Below, piece by piece: positions 51,708-60,511 of a stretch of DNA of 64,000 nucleotides. Source of the DNA: Rhodospirillales bacterium BBD 1991-14 (GTDB lineage Bacteria > Pseudomonadota > Alphaproteobacteria > Kiloniellales > Kiloniellaceae); the NCBI GenBank assembly GCA_001657395.1, contig LYSY01000002.1, forward strand, positions 806,001-870,000. Direction: 5' to 3'. The notes under the pieces were generated by a model. The model did not search any database. It saw only the letters and a program-made list of their open reading frames with translations, and was not told where the DNA came from. Made by a program: the position numbers and the translations under genes. Numbering within the stretch: position 1 is the first letter of the stretch; every line of letters starts with the position of its first letter.

Positions 51708-52652
51708 ATGACTGCGCTGCGCATGCGCCCCAGCCTCCACTCATTCCTGCGCCCGACCCTGGGCTTTGCCCTCCTTGCCGTCTTCCTGCTGCTGTGGCCC
51801 TGCCTGGCCGCCGCGGTCGATCCGCATGCCGTGCGCCACGGCGAGGGTCGGCTGTGGCGGGTCGAGCGCAGCGGCGTGCCGCCCAGCCACATCATGGGCA
51901 CCATCCATATCGCCGACCCGCGGGTGCGCGATCTGCCGCGCCCGATCCTGCGGGCCTTCAAGGCCTCCAGGCGGGCCGCCTTCGAGCTGCTGGTGGGCCC
52001 TGCGGAGCGCCAGGAGATCACCACCAGCAGGCGCCTGCCGCAGGGGCGTTCGCTGGCGGCCGTGCTGGGCCGGGAGACCTATGAGAAGGTCGTGAAACAC
52101 GCGCAACGCTACGGGCTGCCCGAGGACGCTATCGACGGCCTCAGGCCCTCCTCCCTGGCGTTCCTGTTCCAGATTTCGCCGGAGGAGTTCCGCCGCCAGA
52201 TGGACGGCGATCTGGTGCTGGATGCCTGGTTGATCCAGTACGCCTACGATCTGGGGATGCAGGTGGTCGCCCTGGAGCACATCGAAGAGCAGCTTTCTCT
52301 TCTGACCGACACCTCCCTTGAGGAGGAAGCGGAAATGCTGCGTCAGGTCCTGGTGAAGCTGGAGGAGCGGCCCGGCGCGCGCAGCGAACTCATCGACAGC
52401 TATCTGGCGGGCAACATGTCGCCGGTCTACAGGCTGGTCGAGCGCATGGCGCAGGGGAACGCGGAGCCGGGCGCCCGGGCCTTCAAGGAGCAGTTCCTCG
52501 ATGCCCGCAACCGCACCATGGTGAACCGCATGATCCCGCTGCTGAAGCAGGGCCGCGCCTTCATCGCGGTCGGCGCTCTCCACATGCCCGGCGATGAAGG
52601 CATACTCCACCTGCTGGAGCAGCAGGGCTTCCGGGTGACGCGGGTCTATTAG
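51708..52652 (+). CDS. TraB/GumN family protein 2
   Basis: Protein of 314 residues, similar to its neighbours. Signal LGFALLAVFLLLWPCLAAAV, then SHIMGTIHIADPRVRDLP, RAAFELLV, ALEHIEEQLSLLTD, and FIAVGALHMPGDEGILHLLEQQGFRVTRVY. The first His of the metal-like motif (T-I-H) and the last (A-L-H-M-P-G) are conserved. It lies 127 bases after copy 1. Confidence 0.85.
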   Translation: MTALRMRPSLHSFLRPTLGFALLAVFLLLWPCLAAAVDPHAVRHGEGRLWRVERSGVPPSHIMGTIHIADPRVRDLPRPILRAFKASRRAAFELLVGPAERQEITTSRRLPQGRSLAAVLGRETYEKVVKHAQRYGLPEDAIDGLRPSSLAFLFQISPEEFRRQMDGDLVLDAWLIQYAYDLGMQVVALEHIEEQLSLLTDTSLEEEAEMLRQVLVKLEERPGARSELIDSYLAGNMSPVYRLVERMAQGNAEPGARAFKEQFLDARNRTMVNRMIPLLKQGRAFIAVGALHMPGDEGILHLLEQQGFRVTRVY

Positions 52653-52798
52653 CCCTTTCTGTTGGTCCTCAGCCGGCGGTCATGTCCGGTTGAGTTGTCA
52701 AGCTTCCTTTTTCGCCTCGAAGGTGCAAATCTCTCGGCCGGGCGATCGTCCTCGCGCCGGATAGTCGTCTTCGCAGTGCACCGTCTAGGGGTTGGTCC

Positions 52799-53758
52799 AT
52801 GCGATTCTCAGAGCTCTTTTCGTCGCGCCCGAGCACCCTTTGGGTTGCGCTGGTCGTGCTTCTGGCGGTTACCGCCTGTGCGCCGCGCGAGCCCATACCG
52901 CTGCCCGAACGGCCTGACGTCCCCTTCGGCCAGGGCCGCATCTGGCAGATCGACCGCGAAGGGCTGGAGCCCAGCTACGCTTTCGGGACAATGCATGTCG
53001 ACGACCGCCGCGTGATGGATCTGCCAGATGCGGCCGAAGCGGCCTTTGCCAAAGCGGAGATTGCCGCCTTCGAGCTCTTGAGAGAGGACGAGGAAGCGGT
53101 CATCGACGAGCTCTACGAAACGGAGCGGCTGCGCCTCAGCGGCGACCAGGATCTGGAGGACCTGATCGGCCCTGTCAGCTTCGGGATCCTGCGCTGGCAC
53201 CTGAACCAGCGGGAGCTGGCACCGAATGCCGACATCAAACCCTGGGTCATGTGGCTCTATGTCGGCGGCGAGAACCTGGGCTATGTGGACTATGAGCGCC
53301 TGCAGCCCAGCGGTCACAACATGATTCTCGATGACTGGCTGGAATCGCGGGCCCACGATGCGGGCAAGGAGGTTGTCGGCCTGGAGTCTCCGCAGGAGCA
53401 GTTCGACATCTATGACAAGATGCCGCTTGAGCATCAGGCGAACCTTCTGAAACTGACGCTCGACCACTACTCGAAGCGCAAGGCTCAGGCGCCGAAGTTC
53501 CAGTTCTATCTCGACGGCGATCTGGCGATGTTCGTTGCGCTCTGGGACGACTACCTGAGCCGGCTGGACCCAGAGACCGCAGCGATCATCGACGACCGCC
53601 TGATCACCGACCGCAACCGGATCATGGTCGAGCGTATGCTGCCGCTGATGCGCCGCGGATCGACCTTCGTGGCCGTCGGTGCGGCGCACATGCCGGGGGA
53701 AGAAGGCATTCTGCGCCTGCTGGAAAAGCAGGGCTACACCATCACTCGCCTGCACTAG
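52799..53758 (+). CDS. TraB/GumN family lipoprotein 3
   Basis: Protein of 319 residues with a lipobox at LAVTACAP (Cys near residue 27), so probably anchored to a membrane. Blocks are SYAFGTMHVDDRRV, AEIAAFELLRED, VVGLESPQEQFDIYDKMP and FVAVGAAHMPGEEGILRLLEKQGYTITRLH. It is shorter at the front than copies 1-2. The neighbour at 53769 has nearly the same lead (PLPERPD, then PFGQGRIWQ), suggesting a recent duplication. Confidence 0.85.
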   Translation: MRFSELFSSRPSTLWVALVVLLAVTACAPREPIPLPERPDVPFGQGRIWQIDREGLEPSYAFGTMHVDDRRVMDLPDAAEAAFAKAEIAAFELLREDEEAVIDELYETERLRLSGDQDLEDLIGPVSFGILRWHLNQRELAPNADIKPWVMWLYVGGENLGYVDYERLQPSGHNMILDDWLESRAHDAGKEVVGLESPQEQFDIYDKMPLEHQANLLKLTLDHYSKRKAQAPKFQFYLDGDLAMFVALWDDYLSRLDPETAAIIDDRLITDRNRIMVERMLPLMRRGSTFVAVGAAHMPGEEGILRLLEKQGYTITRLH

Positions 53759-53768
53759 CGGCTTTAAG

Positions 53769-54713
53769 GTGAACGGGCTGCAAAACTCCTGCGGACCCTC
53801 TTCGGTCCGTCGCATCGCGGTCCTGGTCTGGCTGCTGCTGGGTCTTGGCGGCTGCGCCACGTCACTGCCACTTCCAGAGCGCCCCGATATCCCCTTCGGC
53901 CAAGGCAGGATATGGCAGGTCGACCTACCTGGCTTGGAACCGAGCTATATCTTCGGCACCATCCACATCTCCGACCCGCGGGTGTTCGATCTCCCGGCGG
54001 CAGCCGAGGCCGCATTCGCCGATGCAAGCATCGTTGCCTTCGAAGCCGAGCACAATGACGAGGTCGACGAGCAGGAGGTCAAGAGCTTCTTCGAGTTACC
54101 GCCGGATCAGACCTTGAAGCAGGTCGTTGGCCCGGCGACCTACCGCCAGCTTAACAACCTGTCGTTCTTTCGTTTCTACCGCGTCGAGAGGCTCGATCGG
54201 CTGCAGCCCTGGGTCGTCTGGATGCTCATCGGCGACCGCGAGATCACCGTCGACCTGCGCCAAGACCCGAACAAGCCGATCCTCGACGACTGGCTGCAGG
54301 AGCGCGCGCGCAACGACGGCAAGGAGGTTGTCTTGCTGGAAACCCCGGAGGAACAACTCAACGTGTTCGCCGGCATGCCCTTGGAAGACCAGGCCTCCAT
54401 GCTGCGGTCTTCGATCGACAACTACGGCGGTCCGCGCACCCGCGTCGAGCGCGTCAATCTGTATCTCGAGGGCGATCTTGCGATCCGCTACGCTCTTTGG
54501 CAGCGCTTTCTCGGCCACATGGATCCGGATGTTGCCCAGCGCTTCCACAACCGCATCGGCTCCAATCGCAACCGCATCATGACCGAACGCCTGATGCCGG
54601 TCTTTGCCCGCGGTTCGACCTTCGTGGCCGTGGGCGCCATGCACCTGCCGGGCGAAGATGGCATGCTCCGCCTGCTCGAACGCCAGGGCTTCACGGTGAC
54701 GCGCCTGCATTGA
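53769..54713 (+). CDS. TraB/GumN family lipoprotein 4
   Basis: Protein of 314 residues, the last of four in tandem. Lipobox LLGLGGCAT, then LPLPERPDIPFGQGRIWQVD (shared with copy 3), SYIFGTIHISDPRVFDLP, ASIVAFEAE, VVLLETPEEQLNVFAGMP and FVAVGAMHLPGEDGMLRLLERQGFTVTRLH. I start at GTG 53769 because no earlier start leaves the lipobox in place; the frame above it overlaps the end of copy 3. Confidence 0.85.
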   Translation: MNGLQNSCGPSSVRRIAVLVWLLLGLGGCATSLPLPERPDIPFGQGRIWQVDLPGLEPSYIFGTIHISDPRVFDLPAAAEAAFADASIVAFEAEHNDEVDEQEVKSFFELPPDQTLKQVVGPATYRQLNNLSFFRFYRVERLDRLQPWVVWMLIGDREITVDLRQDPNKPILDDWLQERARNDGKEVVLLETPEEQLNVFAGMPLEDQASMLRSSIDNYGGPRTRVERVNLYLEGDLAIRYALWQRFLGHMDPDVAQRFHNRIGSNRNRIMTERLMPVFARGSTFVAVGAMHLPGEDGMLRLLERQGFTVTRLH

Positions 54714-54749
54714 CACCTGCGCCGGGGCCGCGGGCCTCAGCGGCGGCCA

Positions 54750-55187
54750 TCAGCGCCGGGTGGCCAGTCTTAGCTCCATGTCCTGGTGCGGAATGCCGGC
54801 GTCCAGGTAGGTTTCGCCCACTGGACTGAACCCGAACCTCTCGTAGAACTTCAAGGCATGGATCTGAGCGCCGAGCCTGACCTGCGAAACCGTATCTTCG
54901 CCGCGCAGGTGGTCCAGGATGTACTCGATCATCCGCGCACCAAGGCCCTGTCCGCGATAGGCTTCTGCGACACAGACCCGTTGGATCTTCGCGAGATCAC
55001 CGGAGGTCTTCACCCGTGCCGCCGCCACGGCGCTGCCGTTGTCCACGGCGAGCACGTGGCGGCAGACCGGATCGAGGCCGTCGATCTCCTCTTCCTCGCT
55101 GACGCCCTGCTCGCCCATGAAGACCTGGCGTCTGAGGTCCAGGCAGAGGGCGATCTCCGCTTCGCTTTCGACGAACCCGATCTGCAT
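54750..55187 (-). CDS. GNAT N-acetyltransferase (ElaA-like)
   Basis: Protein of 145 residues. The acetyl-CoA loop is VCVAEAYRGQGLGARMIEYIL (R-x-x-G-x-G/A type), preceded by MGEQGVSEEEEIDGLD and VRLGAQIHALKFYERFGF near the end. The lead CLDLRRQVFMGEQGVS is typical of ElaA-like proteins. Substrate unknown. Confidence 0.85.
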   Translation of the reverse strand: MQIGFVESEAEIALCLDLRRQVFMGEQGVSEEEEIDGLDPVCRHVLAVDNGSAVAAARVKTSGDLAKIQRVCVAEAYRGQGLGARMIEYILDHLRGEDTVSQVRLGAQIHALKFYERFGFSPVGETYLDAGIPHQDMELRLATRR

Positions 55188-55257
55188 TCAATTCCCCTGA
55201 GCCACGTTCTGTTTGGGCGGCAGGGCTAGCACAGTTCTGCCCTTCGCGTCCGCCCCC

Positions 55258-56172
55258 TCATCGCCTGTCGGCCTGGGCGGTCTCGATGATCCAGTCGCGC
55301 ACCGCCTCGGCCTGGCTCGGCAGGTCCGCCTCGCGCGACCAGATGAGGTGAAAGGCGGCCGCGGTCTGCCAGCGCCAGGGGCCGACCTGAACCAGCAGAT
55401 CCTGGCGCAGCAGGCCCTCGATGACATGGCACCAGCCGAGCGCGATCCCCTCTCCGGCCATGGCGGCCTGCAGCACCAGCGCATAGTCGTTGAGGCGCAG
55501 GCCGCCGCCGCGGTCGCTGTACTCGCCGCTGAGGGCGGTAAACCACTCGCGCCAGCCCGGCCGCGGACGGAAGGGCTCCTCCAGATGGATCAGCTGCTGG
55601 GCCGCGAGGTCGTCCAGGGTGGCGATCTTGGTCTGGGCCGCCGGCGAGTGAGGGCTGGCAATGGCGATCAGTTCCTCTTCGGCGATCTTGGCCGCGGCAT
55701 AGCCGCGCCAGTTCCCGTCGCCGCGGCGCACCCCCAGGGTCACGCCCTCCTGCGCCAGGTCCAGGTCCTTGTCCGTGGTCTGCAGGCGCAGGTCGATCCC
55801 CGGATGCTGGCGGTGGAAGTCCGCCAGCCGCGGCACCATCCAGTGGTTGGCGAAGGCGGTGGAGACCGAGAGCGTCACATGGCTCTGCCGGCCCTGGCGT
55901 CGCAGCAGGCGCGCCGTTTCCAGGATCAGCCCGAGGCCGGCGGAGACGTCGGCGAACAGCATCTCTCCGGCCTGGGTCAGGCTGACAGACCGGTGGCCGC
56001 GGGCGAAGAGCCGCACGCCGAGGGCCTGCTCGAGCTGGCGTACCGCCAGGCTGACCGCCGGCTGGGACACGTTCAGCTCTTCGGCCGCCCGCGTGAAGGA
56101 GCGGTGCCGCGCCGCCACCTCGAAGACCCTGAGGTGATGCAGGGAGTGCACCAGGTCCTGAACTTCATCCAT
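55258..56172 (-). CDS. LysR-family transcription regulator
   Basis: Regulator of 304 residues with the N-terminal helix-turn-helix (LRVFEVAARHRSFTRAAEEL, SQPAVSLAVRQLEQAL) and a C-terminal type 2 periplasmic-binding-like effector domain. The layout is GcvA-like. It is divergent from the MttB-type gene at 56269, with palindromes at 56168 and 56235 between and over its start, so it probably controls the methylamine genes. The ATG lies within the first palindrome, which suggests autoregulation. Confidence 0.88.
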   Translation of the reverse strand: MDEVQDLVHSLHHLRVFEVAARHRSFTRAAEELNVSQPAVSLAVRQLEQALGVRLFARGHRSVSLTQAGEMLFADVSAGLGLILETARLLRRQGRQSHVTLSVSTAFANHWMVPRLADFHRQHPGIDLRLQTTDKDLDLAQEGVTLGVRRGDGNWRGYAAAKIAEEELIAIASPHSPAAQTKIATLDDLAAQQLIHLEEPFRPRPGWREWFTALSGEYSDRGGGLRLNDYALVLQAAMAGEGIALGWCHVIEGLLRQDLLVQVGPWRWQTAAAFHLIWSREADLPSQAEAVRDWIIETAQADRR

Positions 56173-56188
56173 AAGTACAATTTATGGA
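56168..56188. promoter_or_regulatory. inverted repeat overlapping the LysR start codon
   Basis: TCCATAA and TTATGGA are perfect seven-base arms around a seven-base spacer. The ATG of the LysR gene (56170-56172) is inside the left arm. Confidence 0.5.
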
Positions 56189-56234
56189 ATGGCTCAGCTT
56201 TTTTGAAGGTCACAACGCCGGAAACTTCGCCTAT

Positions 56235-56253
56235 TTGAGATTGTTCGTCTCAA
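56235..56253. promoter_or_regulatory. inverted repeat upstream of the MttB-type gene
   Basis: TTGAGA and TCTCAA are perfect arms around a seven-base spacer, 16 bases upstream of the MttB start. Confidence 0.4.
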
Positions 56254-56268
56254 GAGAGGCATAAATCC

Positions 56269-57798
56269 ATGGCTATGCCCGCACGTGCGCGCCGATCCCG
56301 TGGAGGGATGCGGACCGAAAGATCCAGCAGAGGGGTGGCTCCGGCTTATGTGACCCGCCGGATTCCTTTTCTCGAGTATCTTGGGGAGGAGGGCCTGCGG
56401 CGGCTCGAGGCACAGGCGGACTGGCTGATCCAGGACGTCGGGCTGGAGTTCCGGGACGACCCCGAGGCCCTGGAGGATTGGCGCCGCGCGGGCGCCGAGG
56501 TCAGTGGAACGCGGGTTCGGGCGCCGGCCGATCTGGTCCGGTCGCTCTGCCGCACCGCGCCATCCGAGTTCACCCAGGTGGCCCGCAATCCCGCGCGCTC
56601 GGTCCGGATCGGCGGGCGGCACCAGGTTTTCACGGCGGTTTATGGGCCGCCCTTCGTGCGCGATCTGGAAGGCGGGCGCCGCTACGGCTCCATCGCCGAC
56701 TTCGAGAAGCTGGTGAAGCTCACCTACCTGCTGCCCGAACTGCACCACGGCGGCTTCGTCGTCTGCGAGCCCTGCGACGTGCCGGTATCGAAACGGCACC
56801 TGGACATGCTCTACGCCCACATGCGCTGGAGCGACAAGCCGCACCTCGGCGCCATCACGGAAAAGAGCCGGGCGGAAGACTGCGTTGCCATGGCGCGCCT
56901 GCTGCACGGCGACCAGGTCTTTGAGTCCGGCTGCGTCATCCTCGGCAACGTGAACACCAACTCGCCGCTGCTGGTGGACCGGGTCGTGACCGAGTCGATT
57001 CGCGTCTACTGCGGCGCCGGTCAGGGGATCATCGTCTCCCCCTTTATTCTCGCCGGGGCCATGGGGCCGGTCTCCACCGCCGCCTCCGTCGCCCAGGCCC
57101 TGGCGGAGGCGATGATGTGCTGCGCCTACAGCCAGATCGTGCGCCCCGGCGCGCCCTTCATCTTCGGCAACTTCCTCTCCTCCATGAGCCTCAAGTCCGG
57201 CGCCCCCACCTTCGGCATGCCGGAGCCGGTGATCTCTCACTACGTCATCGGCCAGCTTGCCCGGCGCCTCGGCCTGCCGCTGCGCTGCGGCGGTTCGCTG
57301 ACGGCCTCCAAGATCGCCGATGCCCAGGCCGCCTACGAGAGCGCGGATTCCATGCACTCGACGGCGCTGGCCGGTGCCAACTTCGTGCTGCAGTCCGCCG
57401 GCTGGCTGGAAGGCGGGCTCTGCACCGGCTACGAGAAGCTGGTGATGGATGCCGACCGCCTGGGCGCCTACCGCCTGCTGCTCTCGGGCATGGCGGTGGA
57501 CGACGAGGCCCTGGCCCGTGACGCTTACGAGGAGGTCGAACCGGCCGGGCATTTCCTGGGCTGCGCCCACACCCTGCGCAACTACCAGACCGCCTTCTAC
57601 GAGCCCGCGCTTTCCGACAGCGAGAACGTGGAGAGCTGGGAGGAGCGGGGCAGTCAGGATATGGAGCGGCGCGCCTTCGATCGCTGGAACGCGCTGCTGA
57701 AGGACTACGAAGCGCCGGCCATCGACCCGGCGGTCGACGAGGCCCTGCGGGACTACGTGGCACGGCGCAAGCGCGACCTGCCGGATGCCTGGTACTGA
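56269..57798 (+). CDS. MttB-family methyltransferase without pyrrolysine
   Basis: Protein of 509 residues of the trimethylamine/glycine-betaine methyltransferase family. Motifs are VYGPPFVRDLEGGRR, GNVNTNSPLLVD and SMHSTALAGANFVLQSAGWLEGG. The frame contains no internal TAG, so it is a pyrrolysine-free MttB-type protein, the group that includes glycine-betaine methyltransferases. It probably transfers a methyl group from a quaternary amine to a corrinoid or folate carrier. No corrinoid protein gene is near. The adjacent GcvT-type dehydrogenase would act on the demethylated product. ATG 56269 follows AGAGAGG. Confidence 0.8.
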   Translation: MAMPARARRSRGGMRTERSSRGVAPAYVTRRIPFLEYLGEEGLRRLEAQADWLIQDVGLEFRDDPEALEDWRRAGAEVSGTRVRAPADLVRSLCRTAPSEFTQVARNPARSVRIGGRHQVFTAVYGPPFVRDLEGGRRYGSIADFEKLVKLTYLLPELHHGGFVVCEPCDVPVSKRHLDMLYAHMRWSDKPHLGAITEKSRAEDCVAMARLLHGDQVFESGCVILGNVNTNSPLLVDRVVTESIRVYCGAGQGIIVSPFILAGAMGPVSTAASVAQALAEAMMCCAYSQIVRPGAPFIFGNFLSSMSLKSGAPTFGMPEPVISHYVIGQLARRLGLPLRCGGSLTASKIADAQAAYESADSMHSTALAGANFVLQSAGWLEGGLCTGYEKLVMDADRLGAYRLLLSGMAVDDEALARDAYEEVEPAGHFLGCAHTLRNYQTAFYEPALSDSENVESWEERGSQDMERRAFDRWNALLKDYEAPAIDPAVDEALRDYVARRKRDLPDAWY

Positions 57799-57807
57799 GA
57801 CCTTCGG

Positions 57808-57841
57808 CGCGCGCTGAAAGACGGGGCGCGCTGAAAGACGG
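57808..57841 (+). repeat. 17-bp tandem duplication between the MttB and dehydrogenase genes
   Basis: GGCGCGCTGAAAGACGG at 57825-57841 is preceded by an almost identical copy at 57808-57824 (one mismatch at the first base). It lies just upstream of the GGAAGGAGAGG ribosome site of the dehydrogenase gene. Confidence 0.85.
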
Positions 57842-57855
57842 GAAGGAGAGGGACC

Positions 57856-60282
57856 TTGGAGAGTCATGCAAAGGTGGTGATCATCGGCGGCGGCGTGGTC
57901 GGCTGCTCGATCCTGTTCCACCTCGCCAAGTTCGGCTGGAAGGATGTGATCCTGCTGGAACGCCAGGAGCTGACCTCCGGCTCTTCCTGGCACGCCGCCG
58001 GACAGATCCACACCATCTCCTCCGATCCCAACATCTCGCGCCTGCAGGGCTACACCATCAACCTCTACAAGGAGATCGAGGAGCTCTCCGGCCAGTCCGT
58101 CGGCCTGCACGCCACCGGCGGCTTCTATCTCGCCTCCAACGAGACCTGGCACGACTACCTGAAACGCGAGCGCTCCAAGGCGCGCACCATGGGCCTCGAC
58201 CAGGAATTCATCTCGGTGGAGGAGGCGGCGCGCCGCCATCCCCTGATCGACCCGTCGCGCTACATCGCCGCGCTCTGGGACCCGCTGGACGGCGACATCG
58301 ATCCCTCCGGCGTTACCCATGCCTATGCCAAGGCGGCCAAGGTGCACGGCGCGAAGGTCTACACCCACACCCCGGTCATCGAAACCAACCAGCGCCCCGA
58401 CGGCAGCTGGGACGTGGTGACGCCCAAGGGCACCATCAACGCCGAGCGGATCGTCAACGCCGGCGGTCTCTGGGCGCGGGAGGTCGGGCGGCTCGCCGGC
58501 CTCGACCTGCCGGTGCAGCCGATGGAGCACCACTACCTCATCACCGAGGAGATTCCGGCTATCGCCGAGCGCGGCGCGGAACGCCTGCCCGCCGGCATCG
58601 ACTATGAAGGCAACATGTACTTCCGCCAGGAGGGCAAGGGCATGCTGCTGGGCACCTACGAGCCGCGGGCGACCGCCTGGTCGGTAGGTGGCACGCCGCT
58701 GGATTTCGGCCACGAACTGCTGGAGCCCAAGCTCGACAACATCGCCGAGCGGCTGGAACTGGGCTTCGAGCGCATTCCGGCGCTGCAGGAAGCGGGCATC
58801 AAGAACATCATCAACGGGCCCTTCACCTTCGGGCCCGACGGCAACCCGCTGATCGGTCCGGTGCCGGGCCTCCGCAACTACTGGGTCGCCGTCGGCGTCA
58901 TGGCCGGCTTCTGCCAGGGCGGCGGGGTCGGGCTCTGCATGGCCGAGTGGATGATCGACGGCGAACCCTCCATCGACGTCTGGGCCATGGACGTGGCCCG
59001 CTTCGGCGACTTCGCCAGCCCGGACTGGGGCATGGTGAAGTCGACGGAGAACTACGAGCGCCGCTTCGTCATGACCTTTCCCAACGAAACCCTGCCCAAG
59101 GGGCGCGGACAGAAGACCACCGCGCTGCACGACCGCCTGATCGCCAAGGGGGCGGTGATGGACCAGAGCTTCGGTCTGGAGCACGCCCTCTGGTTCGCTG
59201 ACGGGCCGGAGGATGCCCACGAGGAGCCGACCTTCCGCCGCTCGCGTGCGCACGCCTATGTGGCCCGCGAGGTCCAGGCGGTGCGGGAGGCCGTGGGCTG
59301 CATCGAGATCGCCAACTTCGCCAAGCACCGCTTTCGCGGGCCCGCCGCCAGGCCGTTCCTCGACCGCCTGCTGGCCGGGCGCCTGCCGAAGCCCGGCCGG
59401 CTTTCCCTGACCCCCATGCTGACCCCCAAGGGCAAGCTCTACGGCGACCTCACCGTCGCCTGCCTGGACGACGGTCGCGACGAGGGCCATTTCCTGCTCT
59501 TCGGCTCCGGCGCGATGCAGGAGGCGCACCGCCGCTGGTTCGAAGCACAGTTGCCGGAAGAGGGGGTCCGCTACGAGAACCTCTCCGACAGCCTGCACGG
59601 CATTGCCCTTTCGGGCCCGCGGTCGCGCGACCTTCTCGCCCGGATCTGCCGCGACGACGTCTCGGCGTCGGCGCTGCGCTTCCGCGATATCCGCCGGACC
59701 TTCGTGGCCGGGGTGCCGGCGCTGCTGGCGCGGATCTCCTTTTCCGGCGAACTGGGCTACGAGATCTATGTGGCACCGCCCTATCTGCTGCGCCTCGCCG
59801 AGGCAGTGGAAGAGGCCGGCAGCGATCTGGGCCTGCGCTGGTACGGGGCCCGGGCGCTCATGAGCCTGCGGCTGGAAAAGGGCTGGGGCGCCTGGACCCT
59901 GGACTACCGGCCCGACTTCACCGCGGCGGAAAGCGGTCTCGATGCCTTCATCGCCTGGGACAAGGACTTCGTCGGCAAGGCCGCGGCGCAGGCGGAGCGC
60001 GGCAACGGCCCGGCCCGCAGGCTGGTGACGCTGACCATCGAAACCGACGATATCGACGTCTGCAACGACGAGGCGATCCTGCATGGCGGAGAGGCCGTGG
60101 GCTACGTCTCCTCCGGCGGCTACGCCCATCACGTCGGGCGCTCCATGGCGCTGGGTTACGTGCCGACCGAACTGGCGGGCGACGGGCAGGGCTTGGAGGT
60201 GGAGATCAACGGCACGCTCTATCCCGCCGCGATCCAGGGCCAGCCCCTCTACGACCCCGGCGGTGCGCGCATGCGCGCCTGA
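57856..60282 (+). CDS. GcvT-domain FAD dehydrogenase (dimethylglycine/sarcosine-type)
   Basis: Two-part enzyme of 808 residues. Residues 1-390 are a D-amino-acid-oxidase-like FAD domain with VVIIGGGVVGCSILFHLA (G-x-G-x-x-G) and SGSSWHAAGQI, where the His is the likely covalent FAD site of dimethylglycine dehydrogenases. Residues 400-800 are FAO_M and GcvT-type folate-binding domains (RISFSGELGYEIYV, KGWGAWTLDYRP, VGYVSSGGYAHHVGRSMALGYV). The protein would oxidise an N-methyl amine and pass formaldehyde to folate. It starts at TTG 57856 with GGAGAGG just upstream. It follows the MttB gene, so the operon may demethylate glycine betaine or a like compound stepwise. Confidence 0.88.
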   Translation: MESHAKVVIIGGGVVGCSILFHLAKFGWKDVILLERQELTSGSSWHAAGQIHTISSDPNISRLQGYTINLYKEIEELSGQSVGLHATGGFYLASNETWHDYLKRERSKARTMGLDQEFISVEEAARRHPLIDPSRYIAALWDPLDGDIDPSGVTHAYAKAAKVHGAKVYTHTPVIETNQRPDGSWDVVTPKGTINAERIVNAGGLWAREVGRLAGLDLPVQPMEHHYLITEEIPAIAERGAERLPAGIDYEGNMYFRQEGKGMLLGTYEPRATAWSVGGTPLDFGHELLEPKLDNIAERLELGFERIPALQEAGIKNIINGPFTFGPDGNPLIGPVPGLRNYWVAVGVMAGFCQGGGVGLCMAEWMIDGEPSIDVWAMDVARFGDFASPDWGMVKSTENYERRFVMTFPNETLPKGRGQKTTALHDRLIAKGAVMDQSFGLEHALWFADGPEDAHEEPTFRRSRAHAYVAREVQAVREAVGCIEIANFAKHRFRGPAARPFLDRLLAGRLPKPGRLSLTPMLTPKGKLYGDLTVACLDDGRDEGHFLLFGSGAMQEAHRRWFEAQLPEEGVRYENLSDSLHGIALSGPRSRDLLARICRDDVSASALRFRDIRRTFVAGVPALLARISFSGELGYEIYVAPPYLLRLAEAVEEAGSDLGLRWYGARALMSLRLEKGWGAWTLDYRPDFTAAESGLDAFIAWDKDFVGKAAAQAERGNGPARRLVTLTIETDDIDVCNDEAILHGGEAVGYVSSGGYAHHVGRSMALGYVPTELAGDGQGLEVEINGTLYPAAIQGQPLYDPGGARMRA

Positions 60283-60334
60283 AGGCAGTGGGTGTCGGTC
60301 TTGGTGTTCAGCGGCCCGAGGGGCGGCGGTCCGG

Positions 60335-60363
60335 TTGACAGGGCGCGGCGTTGCGCCAATAGT
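60335..60363 (+). promoter_or_regulatory. sigma-70-like promoter upstream of argD
   Basis: TTGACA (60335-60340), a 17-base spacer and AATAGT (60358-60363, 4 of 6 to TATAAT). Transcription would start about 60370 and leave a leader of about 140 bases before argD. Confidence 0.5.
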
Positions 60364-60383
60364 GTCGGCCCTTTGCGGCTCCG

Positions 60384-60406
60384 TTCAAAGCCCGAGCGGC
60401 TTTGAA
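60384..60406 (+). promoter_or_regulatory. hairpin in the argD leader
   Basis: TTCAAAGCC pairs with GGCTTTGAA around the loop CGAGC. A weaker CCGGG/CCCGG structure followed by TATTTTT lies at about 60455-60486. They may form an attenuator-like leader, or simply be the end of the upstream operon. Confidence 0.35.
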
Positions 60407-60511
60407 AAGGCTTGTATTTCAGCCCGAAGCTAAGTGAATTTGAGGAGTTGTCCCGTCCGGGCCGTCCCCGGCGACCCGGTATTTTTGGTCCTGAATTTAG
60501 GAGTTTGGTCC

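Noticed and set aside
56194-60132. 1312-codon open frame antisense to the MttB and dehydrogenase genes
   Set aside because: Antisense frame in high-GC DNA; the sense frames have clear motifs and ribosome sites.
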